Positions 15,544-26,410 of a stretch of DNA of 64,000 bases are shown in pieces (within the stretch, counting starts at the first letter, position 1; every line of letters starts with the position of its first letter). The DNA comes from VXRD01 sp965232265. GTDB lineage: Bacteria; Latescibacterota; UBA2968. The translations under genes and the position numbers were made by a program. The notes beneath the pieces were generated by a model that saw only the letters and a program-made list of their open reading frames with translations, did not search any database and was not told the origin of the DNA. The DNA is taken from NCBI GenBank assembly GCA_965232265.1, contig CBDDPH010000002.1, positions 1,860,001 through 1,924,000 on the forward strand, read 5' to 3'.

Positions 15544-16635
15544 TTAGTTTTGATTAGATCGTCTGCCTCGTCCGCGGCGGCGCTGTTCGCGCCACTGCTG
15601 GTATGCCTCTTCGTCAAATGTGATAACGGGGACCTCACCTTCCCATGCCTCGGCAATGATGGGCATGATGCGCGATGTTGCCAATTGGAAATCCCGTCCA
15701 AAAGGTCTCGGGTTTGGAAACCATTTCCACAGGAGCGCACCTGTGATCCGCGGTTCGTTTTCAATGGCTTTGAGCGCCACGCGCCAGCACATTTCCTGTA
15801 AGGGGCGTGCGCCGTCGTCATCCACGCGATAGGTCCACGGTTCTGATGCGGCTTTATAAGATTGGTTGTATCCCAATTCGGTAAATACGATGTTGCGATC
15901 CATTTTTTGGGCATAAGATCGCAGTTCTTTTATCAGATGGTCCCATCCCCGGCGCAGATCGGCCTCTGTGGGATTTTGATTTTTTGCAATTGGGAAATAG
16001 CCCTGAATACCGACCGCATCCAGCGCATCCCAGAATGGCACGCGCGTGTAATCCGACCAATTCGCCGCGTATGTGATCCGTCCTTTATACACTTTTCGCA
16101 CATCTGCAATCAGGGCGCGCCATTCGGCTTCGTGATGCAGAGTTTTGTCCAATTCTGTTCCTATGACGAATGCATCGGCGTCTTTGCAGGCTTCGGCCAC
16201 AGACAAAATCCAGGCGCGATAATCTGTCCAGAAGCGCGTCCATTCTTCCTCAGAGCCAAATGTAATTTCGCCGCGCCACTCAAATCCCGACCGCCAGTAT
16301 GCCAGATGGGGCTTGATGCAAATTTTCAATCCCCGTTTGTGGGCTTCTACAATGGGTCGCGTCCAGTGTGCGGGAGCCAGATCACCGGCACCTTCAAATC
16401 GCCTCACCCTGACCGATCCATCCTGCGAAATGCCCGCGTAGGGATGGGTCGCCACCCAGTTTGCTCCCAGAATTTCAATATCTCGCAGCGTTGAAACCAT
16501 TTCGTCACTCGCCCAATCTCGCCCACCCCCGTGCGTTGAAATCGTAATCCCCCGCATTGGCGTATTGTCGTCAAATGCCTGGGATTCAAACGCGATAAAT
16601 AAGCCGAATAACAAAATGGTGCAATGGCGTAGCAT
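15544..16635 (-). CDS. Secreted glycoside hydrolase, GH113-like (beta-mannanase-type TIM barrel)
   Basis: A 363-aa protein with an N-terminal signal peptide (MLRHCTILLFGLFIAFESQA). The barrel has the two candidate catalytic glutamates at strand ends: IGTELDKT near residue 160 (acid/base) and VFTELGYN near residue 250 (nucleophile), the spacing and wording seen in GH113 endo-beta-mannanases. The C-terminus is a short Arg/Gln-rich tail. It would act on extracellular or periplasmic polysaccharide. GH53 or another clan GH-A family is the main alternative. It is convergent with the ceramidase-like gene (3-nt gap). Confidence 0.65.
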   Translation of the reverse strand: MLRHCTILLFGLFIAFESQAFDDNTPMRGITISTHGGGRDWASDEMVSTLRDIEILGANWVATHPYAGISQDGSVRVRRFEGAGDLAPAHWTRPIVEAHKRGLKICIKPHLAYWRSGFEWRGEITFGSEEEWTRFWTDYRAWILSVAEACKDADAFVIGTELDKTLHHEAEWRALIADVRKVYKGRITYAANWSDYTRVPFWDALDAVGIQGYFPIAKNQNPTEADLRRGWDHLIKELRSYAQKMDRNIVFTELGYNQSYKAASEPWTYRVDDDGARPLQEMCWRVALKAIENEPRITGALLWKWFPNPRPFGRDFQLATSRIMPIIAEAWEGEVPVITFDEEAYQQWREQRRRGRGRRSNQN

Positions 16636-16653
16636 AATTGTTTTCCCTTATGC

Positions 16654-16678
16654 AAAAAGGCGCAGTACAAACTGCGCC
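16654..16678 (-). terminator. Rho-independent terminator downstream of gltD
   Basis: GGCGCAGT/ACTGCGCC 8-bp perfect stem with a 4-nt loop, followed on the minus strand by TTTTT. It separates gltD from the GH113-like gene. Confidence 0.7.
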
Positions 16679-16741
16679 CTCCTGTGGTCTGATTCGTTTT
16701 TATTCTGCTCATCCTTAAATCCTGTCCATCCTGATCCGGTT

Positions 16742-18235
<1,494 letters not shown>

Positions 18236-18272
18236 AAGTGCTCCTTAGAGGTAAGAGGGCCATCTCACGTTT

Positions 18273-21200
18273 TTATGCTTCAACTTCTACGCCGCGGCGG
18301 AATGCTTCAAGCCATGCATCTTCGCCTTTCAAACCCTCTTGTTGCGCGGTTTGGTATGCTGCGAGAATGCGCTGGTAGGGTTTTGGAAATACTTTGACGA
18401 ATTTGGGCAACATGTCATCCCAATGGACGAGGATGTGTTGCGCCACGCTGCTCTCGGTGTAGTCGGCGTGTTTGGTGATCATGCTTTTGAGTTCTTCAAT
18501 GTCTTCGCGGTTTTGGACGGGTTCGAGATCAACGAGTTCGGGATTGCAGCGTATGTGGAAATCGCCGTCTTCGTCGAGCACATAAGCAATGCCACCAGAC
18601 ATGCCAGCGGCAAAGTTGCGCCCGGTTTTGCCCAAAATGACGGCCAGCCCACCTGTCATATACTCGCAACCGTGATCGCCCACACCTTCGACGACTGCGC
18701 TAACGCCCGAGTTTCGCACGCAGAAGCGTTCGCCTGCCTGACCGCGGATGAAGGCTTGCCCATTGGTTGCACCGTAGAAGGATACGTTGCCGATGATGAT
18801 GTTGTCTTCGGCTTTGAAGGTGGATCCCGTGCGCGGATAGACAATCAGTTTGCTGCCGCACAGTCCCTTGCCAAAGTAGTCATTGGCGTCGCCTTCGAGG
18901 CGAAAGGTGATGCCCGGCGGCGTAAAGGCCGCAAAAGATTGCCCGGCCGATCCCTCAAAGGTGAGGTCAACGGTGTCTTCGGGCAGGCCATCGGGACCGA
19001 ACCTGCGCGTAATTTCGCTGCCGAGGATGGTGCCGACCACGCGGTTGGTATTTTTGATGTCGAATTTCGCACGGACTTTGCTGCCATCTTTGAGGGCGGG
19101 TTCGCAAAGTTCGAGCAGGATCTGGTTGTCCATCGCGTTTTCGAGACCGTGATCCTGGTCGATCTGGCAATAACGGCCAATGTCGGGATCGGCGTCTGGT
19201 TTCTCGAGAATGGGAGACAGGTCCAAATACTTCGCTTTCCAGTGATCGGTTTTTGCCTGGTGGAGCAGGTCGGTGCGACCGATGAGTTCATCGATGGTGC
19301 GCACGCCGAGTTGCGCCATTATTTCGCGCATGTCTTGTGCGATAAAACGCAAGAAGTTGACGACCTGATCGGGATCACCCATGAACTTTTTACGCAGTTC
19401 GGGGTGCTGTGTGGCGACACCCACAGGGCAGGTGTCGAGGTGGCAAACGCGCATCATGATGCAGCCCATGGCCACGAGTGCTGTGGTTGCAAATCCAAAT
19501 TCTTCGGCGCCGAGCAGGGCGGCAATGATCACATCGCGCCCGGTTTTGAGTTGTCCGTCGGTCTCGACTACGATGCGCGATCTCAGGTTGTTGAGCACCA
19601 GGGTCTGGTGGGTTTCGGCAACGCCGAGTTCCCAGGGCAAACCGGCGTGTTTGATACTGGTTTGCGGCGACGCGCCGGTACCGCCGTCGAGACCTGAGAT
19701 GAGTACCACATCGCCGTGGCCTTTGGATACGCCTGCCGCGACGATGCCGACATTGATTTCTGCGACGAGTTTGACGTTAATCCTGGCATGGTGATTGGCA
19801 TTTTTGAGATCGTGAATGAGTTGCGCCAGATCTTCGATGGAGTAAATATCGTGATGCGGAGGCGGTGAAATGAGTTCTACACCCGGCGTGGAGTGCCGAA
19901 CCGTGGCAATCCACGGATACACTTTATTGCCGGGCAATTCGCCGCCTTCGCCCGGCTTGGCGCCTTGCGCCATTTTGATCTGCAATTCTTTGGCATTGAC
20001 CAGATAATTGCTGGTGACGCCAAAGCGTCCAGAAGCCACTTGTTTGATGGCGCTGTTTTTGGAATCGCCATTGGGTTCGAGGGTATAACGCGCCGGGTCT
20101 TCGCCGCCTTCGCCGGTATTGCTTTTGCCACCGAGACGATTCATCGCGATGGCGAGTGCTTCATGCGCTTCTTTGGATATTGATCCATAGGACATGGCGC
20201 CAGACTTAAAACGCCTGGTGATTGCTTCGACGGATTCAACTTCGTCGATGGGAATGGGGTCACTGGCACAGTTGAAGTCCATGAGACCGCGCAGGGTTGC
20301 CAGATTTTTTGCCTGTTGATCGATGAGCGCAGCGTATTCTTTGTACACGTCGTAATCGTTGGTGCGCGTGGCGTGCTGGAGCTTGTGAATCGTAAGGGGA
20401 TTAAAGAGGTGATATTCCCCATCTTGACGCCACTGAAAATGCCCGCCGACGTCGAGGGTGCTGCCATTGACTGAAATTTGGGGATACGCATGGCGATGCC
20501 GCATCAGAGCCTCTCGGGCAATGATATCGAGGCCAATGCCGTCTATGCGGGAATCCGTCCAGGTAAAGTATCGGTCAATGACGTTTTTTGAAATGCCAAC
20601 GGCTTCAAAAATTTGAGCACCCCGATAGGACTTGATGGTGGAGATGCCCATTTTTGCCATGACTTTGACCACGCCTTTGGTCGCGGATTTGACATATCCT
20701 TTGACCGCATCGCCGTAGGCAATATCGGTCAGTTGCTTTTCGGCGATCATGTCGGCGAGGCTTTCATAAGCCATATAGGGATTGATCGCCTGAGCGCCGT
20801 AGCCGATGAGCAAGCAGAAGTGATGCACTTCGCGGGGTTCACCTGTCTCGAGGGCAATCCCGACTTTGGTGCGCGTGCCCTCTCGGATGAGGTGGTGGTG
20901 GAGACCGCTCATGGCCAGGAGTGCGGGAATGGGTGCGTGGTCTTTATCGACACCGCGATCTGATAGAATGAGAATGGTATAACCGTCTTCAATGGCTTTG
21001 TCGGCTTCTGCACACAATCTGTGCATGGCCTTTTCGAGACCGGCTTCGCCATCGGCCACATTGAAGCGCATGGGAATGGTGGTGGCTTTGAGGCCCGGGC
21101 GGTCAACGCCGCGCAGTTGCTCGAGTTCTTCATTGGTCAAGACGGGCGTATCGAGATGGATTTGCCTGCAACTTTCGGGTTCGGGAATGAGCAGATTGCG

Positions 21201-22846
21201 CTCGGGCCCAATGGTGGCGTCCGCCGAGGTGATGACCTCTTCTTTGAGGGGGTCGAGAGGCGGATTGGTCACCTGGGCAAAGAGCTGTTTGAAGTAGTTG
21301 TAGAGCAGGTGTGGTTTGTTGGACAATACCGCCAATGGCGCATCGTTGCCCATCGATCCGACGGGATCGCGCCCGATTTTGGACATGGGACCAACAAAAA
21401 TTTTGAGGTCTTCAAACGTGTATCCAAAAGCCTGTTGCCGCGTGAGTATTTCGGCGTGATTTGTAGGGGGTGCAATGGGCGCGACTGCGGGCAGGTTTTT
21501 GAGTGACATGAGATGGTCGTCGAGCCATTGCTGGTAGGGGTACTCGGAGACCATTGACTGTTTGACTTCATCGTCGGAAATGATGCGGCCCTTTTGGGTA
21601 TCCACGAGGAGGATGCGACCGGGTTGCAATCGACCTTTGTAAGCGATGCGCTCGGGTTCCAATTCGCAGACACCCGCTTCGGAACTGAGGATGAGCAGGT
21701 CGTCTTTGGTGACGTAATAACGCGAGGGACGCAAGCCATTGCGGTCGAGGCAGGCTCCCACGATTTCGCCATCGGTAAAGCCAATAGAGGCGGGACCATC
21801 CCAGGGTTCCATGAGACAGGAATGGTATTCGTAGAAGGCGCGCCTTTCGGGACTCATACTCTCGTGATTTTCCCAGGGTTCGGGAATCATCATGACGGCT
21901 GCATGCGCCATTGAGCGGCCCGATAGAGACAGAAATTCAAAGCAGTTGTCAAAGATTGCGGAATCCGAGCCGTCTTCGTAGAGGATGGGGAATATTTTTT
22001 GTACGTCATCACCCCAGAGCGCGGAAGCCAGCATGGCCTGTCGGGTTTTCATCCAGTTTTGATTCCCGCGCAGGGTGTTGATTTCGCCATTGTGGATGAG
22101 GTAGCGATAGGGGTGCGACCGTTCCCAGGAGGGAAAGGTGTTGGTAGAAAACCGGGAATGCACGAGGACAATCGCGGCTTCCATGCGGTGATCTTGCAGG
22201 TCGGGATAAAATTCGGGCACCTGCATGGGCGTGAGCATGCCTTTGTACACAATGGTGCGCGACGACAAGCTGGGGATGTAAAAATTTTCGTCGTGTCCGG
22301 TATAGCGAATCGCATTGGTGGCGCGCTTGCAAATGACGTAGAGTTTGCGTTCAAATGCCATTGCGTTGGGCAAGTCGGCACTGCGACCAATAAAAATTTG
22401 CCACACAACGGGTTCACAGGACCTGGAGGTGAGACCCAGATAGAAGTTGTCGGTGGGCACTTTGCGCCAGCCGAGGACTTCCTGCCCTTCTTCCTGGACG
22501 ATATCCTCGATGATTTGGCGCGTTTTTTGGCGGATGGACCGATCTTCGTCATCGGTCATGAAAATCATGCCGACGCCGTATTGACCAGGGTCTGGCAGAT
22601 CGAATCCGATTCCCTCGCATGCGTGTTTGCAGAACCGGTGTGGAATTTGCATCAAAACACCAGCGCCGTCGCCCGTGTTGTCTTCGGCACCGCGCGCCCC
22701 CGATGGTCGAGACAGACCAGGGATTCGAGAGCCATTTTGACGATCTGGTTGGATTTTTCGCCTTTGATATTCACGACGAATCCAATGCCACAGGCGTCGC
22801 GTTCGTATTTGGGGTTGTAGAGTCCGTGCTTGCGAGGATATGCCAT
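18273..22846 (-). CDS. gltB: Glutamate synthase large (alpha) subunit, with an apparent 1-nt frameshift
   Basis: The true start is ATG at 22846: MAYPRKHGLYNPKYERDACGIGF carries the Cys that becomes the N-terminal nucleophile of the glutaminase domain. After CLDHRG the frame breaks in a run of five Gs (minus strand; 22697-22701); adding one G restores GARGAEDNTGDGAGV and joins the frame that runs from about 22690 to 18273. The restored protein is 1524 aa, normal for GltB. Following domains are present: central region, FMN-binding synthase barrel with the 3Fe-4S motif CIMMRVCHLDTCPVG, and C-terminal GXGXG helix domain. Sequencing error is the likeliest cause; otherwise the subunit would lack its glutaminase start. 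Confidence 0.93.
22697..22701 (-). other. Frameshift site in gltB (homopolymer of five)
   Basis: CCCCC on the plus strand; six would keep gltB in one frame. The short 5' frame (22846 to 22652) ends 40 codons into nonhomologous sequence. Confidence 0.85.
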
Positions 22847-22875
22847 AAAAAATGTTCCTTAATCACATGGCGCGA

Positions 22876-22908
22876 AAATGCCAGAACCGCGATCCGGCCC
22901 TGGCATTT
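22876..22908 (-). terminator. Weak terminator-like hairpin between ferredoxin and gltB
   Basis: AAATGCCAG/CTGGCATTT 9-bp perfect stem with a 15-nt loop; only TTTT follows on the minus strand. It may attenuate read-through from the ferredoxin gene into gltB. Confidence 0.35.
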
Positions 22909-22932
22909 GAAAACCGGTTATTTTGTTAGACG

Positions 22933-23196
22933 CTATTCAAAGGCGACTGCATTGATTTCGATGTACTCCAACCATTCGTCGGGTGTGTCTTCTTCGGCGA
23001 AGATCGCTTCAACCGGGCATTCGGGTTCACAGGCTCCGCAGTCGATGCACTCTTCGGGATGAATATAGAGCATATTGAGACGTTCATCTTCCGGCAAATC
23101 GGTTGCGTCGGGTTCGTATATGCAGTCCACAGGACAGACTTCCACACAGGACCTGTCCATAACATCAATGCATGGCTCGGCGATAATATAGGCCAT
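22933..23196 (-). CDS. fdxA: 7Fe (3Fe-4S/4Fe-4S) ferredoxin
   Basis: An 87-aa ferredoxin very like FdxA: CIDVMDRSCVEVCPVDC at residues 9-25 and CIDCGACEPECPVEA near residue 49-63 give the Cys sets for a 3Fe-4S and a 4Fe-4S cluster. An insert PDATDLPEDER lies between the two halves. It is acidic and soluble, an electron carrier. It stands 86 nt upstream of gltB and near a ferredoxin-type nitrite/sulfite reductase, either of which it could serve. Its own promoter lies at 23253-23280. Confidence 0.9.
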   Translation of the reverse strand: MAYIIAEPCIDVMDRSCVEVCPVDCIYEPDATDLPEDERLNMLYIHPEECIDCGACEPECPVEAIFAEEDTPDEWLEYIEINAVAFE

Positions 23197-23240
23197 TTTT
23201 ATTTCCCCTTTCCTTTGCTATTGTTCCGACTCATCCGGCG

Positions 23241-23280
23241 TTGGCTTTGCCAAATATACTTATTTGGTTGGCTTTGTCAA
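23241..23280. promoter_or_regulatory. Pair of TTGGCTTTGYCAA repeats at the ferredoxin promoter (candidate operator)
   Basis: TTGGCTTTGCCAA (23241-23253) is a perfect TTGGC/GCCAA palindrome around TTT; TTGGCTTTGTCAA (23268-23280) differs by one base and contains the -35 box. The two are 27 bp apart and flank the -10 box, as repressor sites often do. The regulator is unknown. Confidence 0.4.
23253..23280 (-). promoter_or_regulatory. Sigma-70-like promoter for the ferredoxin gene
   Basis: On the minus strand: TTGACA, 16-nt spacer, TATATT. The ferredoxin ATG lies 56 nt downstream of the -10 box, with AAGGGGAA as ribosome site. Confidence 0.6.
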
Positions 23281-23333
23281 GTATTGTAAGTTAAAATTAT
23301 GATTGCAAGTACATAAAAGAAGATATTTTACTT

Positions 23334-23897
23334 TTAAGATAGATTCTCGAGGAGTGTTGCAACGGACCAATCGCCTTCGGCGCGAATGTCCAGGGTGAAT
23401 CGTTGCTTGGCATCTTTTCTGCGTTCGGCAATGATCTCTGAGCCATTGTAAAGCTGGTGCAACAACGCCTGAAGGTCGTCATTTATGGCGTTGTGCGTGT
23501 TTTCGGTATTGGGGGCATTGAGGCGGTCATTGAGGATGAGCCTAAATTCATGCCCTCGGAAAGTGACCGCTTCTTCTGTTTCAAGACGCTGGCAGATTGT
23601 GCAGGCTGCGCGAACCGATGAGGACAATTGCTGTGCAAAATCGCCTCCGTTGGGTTGCTTGCGGTTGTAGAGCAGGCCGCGTTTTGCGTCTGTGTCGTCA
23701 ATGCTGAGGTCGTATTCGTGGCCGATGAGCAGGGTCACGGGACCGTTGGGTACGTGGCTGTAATCGGCTACATCGAGCAGTACATCAGGCCCATTGTGCG
23801 CGGAAATCCAGTTGTTGAAGGTTTTGAACCAGGTGTCAGGCGCGATATTGTGACCCTGATCGAGATAAAATTTGACGCTGATTTTATGGGTTGGCAT
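23334..23897 (-). CDS. Conserved-looking protein of unknown function
   Basis: A 187-aa soluble protein with start chosen at the second Met (MPTHKISVKFYLDQ), because the 18 upstream codons overlap a hairpin region and are of poor composition. No signal peptide or membrane segment. Notable parts: VKFYLDQGHNIAPDTWFK at the start, GPVTLLIGHEYDLSIDD near residue 55, two close Cys in ACTICQRLE near residue 100, and a C-terminal DIRAEGDWSVATLLENL. I do not recognise a family. It lies downstream of the nitrite/sulfite reductase on the same strand, separated by palindromic repeats. Confidence 0.6.
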   Translation of the reverse strand: MPTHKISVKFYLDQGHNIAPDTWFKTFNNWISAHNGPDVLLDVADYSHVPNGPVTLLIGHEYDLSIDDTDAKRGLLYNRKQPNGGDFAQQLSSSVRAACTICQRLETEEAVTFRGHEFRLILNDRLNAPNTENTHNAINDDLQALLHQLYNGSEIIAERRKDAKQRFTLDIRAEGDWSVATLLENLS

Positions 23898-23925
23898 AAA
23901 TGGCTCGTTTTTGGGGTGAGAGGTA

Positions 23926-23971
23926 AAACGTAAGCGGTGCGTGCCTTTCACGTCTCACCGCTTGCGTTTTG
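23926..23971. repeat. Long stem-loop upstream of the unknown gene
   Basis: AAAACGTAAGCGGTG and CACCGCTTGCGTTTT pair over nearly 15 bp with a 16-nt loop, just before the protein start at 23897. Confidence 0.5.
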
Positions 23972-23982
23972 TATCTTAAAAT

Positions 23983-24002
23983 GGGCGAGGCATGCCTCGC
24001 CC
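23983..24002. repeat. REP-like perfect palindrome
   Basis: GGGCGAGGCATGCCTCGCCC, a 20-bp perfect palindrome followed by CTAC. This resembles the GTAGGGGCGAGG-type palindromes I recall being dispersed in some Chloroflexi and cyanobacteria; only one copy is in this window. Confidence 0.7.
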
Positions 24003-24030
24003 CTACATGTTCTATCTCACGTTTTGCGTT

Positions 24031-26259
24031 TCATACCACATTCATCTGACCATAACAGGCATAGGCTTCTTCGATGAAGAGCTGGGCTTCTTCCACGACC
24101 TGATGGGCCAGGTCGCGGGTGTATGCGGCGACTTCCTCTTCGTGAGCGCGGAAGAGATAATTGGCAAATTTGGCACCGGCAAATTGGTTGTAGAACAACT
24201 CGGTATCGCAAAAGCGCGTGCGAAATTCTTCGACAATGACATCTGCCTCTTCGGGTACGTCGAGAAACTGCGTTTTGACCAGTGCTTTGGCGGCGTGCAA
24301 CATGGCGTTGAAAGCCGTTTTGTACGCGGCTTCGTAGTCGCCTTCCTCCAGGTGAATTTGCGATTCAAAGGATTCGGTTTCGCAGCCGGACAGTTCAAAT
24401 TGCACGAGTGACACCACTTCGCCAGCGCATTCGCCTTTGCCCATATCGCCGAGGGTAAATTCGCGCGTATCGCCCCAGTCCGTATAGTAGGAGGGGTCTA
24501 TTTCGTGCATGGGAACCTGCGTGAGGCCCTGAAGCAGATCTTTGACGTCTTTTTTTCCGATGCGCTGAATATAGGCCTGGAAGCTTTCGTCTTTTTCGCG
24601 GTTTTCAACATAATTGCCGGTGATGCGTTCGATGACGTGCGGAATATTTTTTGAGGGAATAGCGCCCATGGCAAGACCATAAGAGGCCGCATTTTCGGTC
24701 CATTGTCCGCCGAGGACGACCTGGAAGTGCGGTACGGTATAGCCATTGATTTTTCGGCTGTTGCCGTAAAACCCGAGATCGGCTACGTGGTGTTGACCGC
24801 AGGAGTTAAAACACCCGCTGATTTTGATGCGGAAGTTTTTGATGGCGTCGTCGAGTTGGAGATTCTGTTGCGCCAGTTGCGTGCGCAACTCCGCTGCGAG
24901 ACCGCGCGATGAGGAAATGCCCAATTTGCAGGTGTCGGTGCCCGGGCAGGCGGTGACATCGACGATGGTGCCAGCTCCCGGTTCGGCCAATTCCAGTTCA
25001 CAAAGGTCGTTGTAGAGTGAAACGACATCGGATTCGCTGACCCAGCGCAGGATGATGTTTTGTTCGACGGTGGCGCGAATGGTGTCTTTGACGTATTTGC
25101 GCGCGATATCGGCGAGGTTTCGCATCTGGTCGGAGGTGATATCCCCAAGCGGCAGAGAGATTGTTGCCACCACATAGCCTTCTTGTCGCTGTTTGTAGAT
25201 GTTGGTTTCCGCCCAGGCATCAAACGCTTCGGGACGCGCAACGCCGTTGAGGGGCGCAGCGATTTTGAGGGGTTCTTCACGGTAGCTGTCCAGGTCGTTG
25301 AGATAGGCTGTCCACGCGGGGTCTTCGGGCAGGATTTTGCGTTCTTCTTCGACCAGGCGACTAAATTCTTCGATGCCGAGCTTGGCGACGAGGAATTTGA
25401 TACGCGCCCGGGCGCGATTTGTTTTTTCGCCCAGGCGGGCAAAAACGCGACATATTGCCTGCGCTGTGGGCAAGAGTTCTTCGGGAGGCAGAAATTCCGA
25501 GTAGAGTTTGGCCTGGTGGGGCACGGCACCCAAGCCGCCGCCGACGTAGGTTTCGAACCCGCGTTTGCCGTCTTTGATGCGCGCGATCATGCCCATGTCG
25601 TGCATGCTGGTCAGACCGCATGCTTCCTGGGCGCAGCCGGAAAAGGCGATTTTGAATTTGCGACCAAAGTCCTGACAGTCGGGGTGCCCGAGGAGGAATT
25701 GCGCGAGGGCGTGAGAATACGGCGTGACATCAAATGTTTCGGTGTGACACACGCCCGATAGCGGACAGGCGGTGACATTGCGGATGGAGTTGCCGCAGGC
25801 TTCGCGGGTGGTAATGCCCACGGAGGCGAGGCGGCGCATGAGGTCGGGGGTGTCTTCGATGTGTACGTAGTGGATTTGAATATCTTGGCGGGTGGTGATG
25901 TGCAAAATGCCGTCAGAATATTCTTCGGCTATGTCGGCCAACACATCCATTTGATCGGTGGTCAGGCCGCCATAAGGGATTTTGATGCGCTGCATGCCCG
26001 GCGCATCCCAGACCGTGTCTGGCCCTTTGAGAAGATCGTCGCTGGGATAGTTGAGGGGTTTGGTTACCAGGCCGTCAAAGCGTTGCCCATTGTCGTAGCG
26101 TTGGCCGTAAACACCGCGGCGAAGACGGGTTTCTGCAAAGACGCGGTCGTCAATTTGTCCCTGTTTTTTCTGTTCGATCTGCGCTTCAAATGTATCGATT
26201 TCAGCACTCAGATCTTGCGGGATCAGATCGCGTAATTCTTCTTTCCAATTTGTGGCCAT
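24031..26259 (-). CDS. Ferredoxin-type nitrite/sulfite reductase with helical C-terminal extension
   Basis: A 742-aa siroheme/4Fe-4S reductase that carries out the six-electron reduction of nitrite or sulfite. Two ferredoxin-like/siroheme repeats are visible. The second half holds the cofactor cysteines TACPGTDTC and SGCFNSC, the first half keeps a near copy, TACPLSGVC and SGCAQEAC, which most relatives I know of have lost. Substrate (nitrite or sulfite) cannot be told from motifs. From about residue 600 an acidic helical extension (about 140 aa, EAAYKTAFNAMLHAAKALV onward) resembles a HEPN-type bundle. Nearby gltBD, ferredoxin and moaA favour nitrogen assimilation. Confidence 0.85.
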   Translation of the reverse strand: MATNWKEELRDLIPQDLSAEIDTFEAQIEQKKQGQIDDRVFAETRLRRGVYGQRYDNGQRFDGLVTKPLNYPSDDLLKGPDTVWDAPGMQRIKIPYGGLTTDQMDVLADIAEEYSDGILHITTRQDIQIHYVHIEDTPDLMRRLASVGITTREACGNSIRNVTACPLSGVCHTETFDVTPYSHALAQFLLGHPDCQDFGRKFKIAFSGCAQEACGLTSMHDMGMIARIKDGKRGFETYVGGGLGAVPHQAKLYSEFLPPEELLPTAQAICRVFARLGEKTNRARARIKFLVAKLGIEEFSRLVEEERKILPEDPAWTAYLNDLDSYREEPLKIAAPLNGVARPEAFDAWAETNIYKQRQEGYVVATISLPLGDITSDQMRNLADIARKYVKDTIRATVEQNIILRWVSESDVVSLYNDLCELELAEPGAGTIVDVTACPGTDTCKLGISSSRGLAAELRTQLAQQNLQLDDAIKNFRIKISGCFNSCGQHHVADLGFYGNSRKINGYTVPHFQVVLGGQWTENAASYGLAMGAIPSKNIPHVIERITGNYVENREKDESFQAYIQRIGKKDVKDLLQGLTQVPMHEIDPSYYTDWGDTREFTLGDMGKGECAGEVVSLVQFELSGCETESFESQIHLEEGDYEAAYKTAFNAMLHAAKALVKTQFLDVPEEADVIVEEFRTRFCDTELFYNQFAGAKFANYLFRAHEEEVAAYTRDLAHQVVEEAQLFIEEAYACYGQMNVV

Positions 26260-26410
26260 GATGTATCACCTGTGGTTGGGAGATTTTTGGTTGCGCGTGA
26301 TCAAAAATGAATTTGAAACTTAGTGTATTATGGGGATTTGTCAAGGGTAAAGAGAAGTAAGAAGACCACCCAACACCCCTAGGGCGGCTTCTGCCTCCTT
26401 CACACTTCCT

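Noticed and set aside
26331..26344. Promoter for the nitrite/sulfite reductase gene (TTGACA at 26339-26344)
   Set aside because: The -35 box is good, but no -10 box fits at a normal distance; left out of the feature list.
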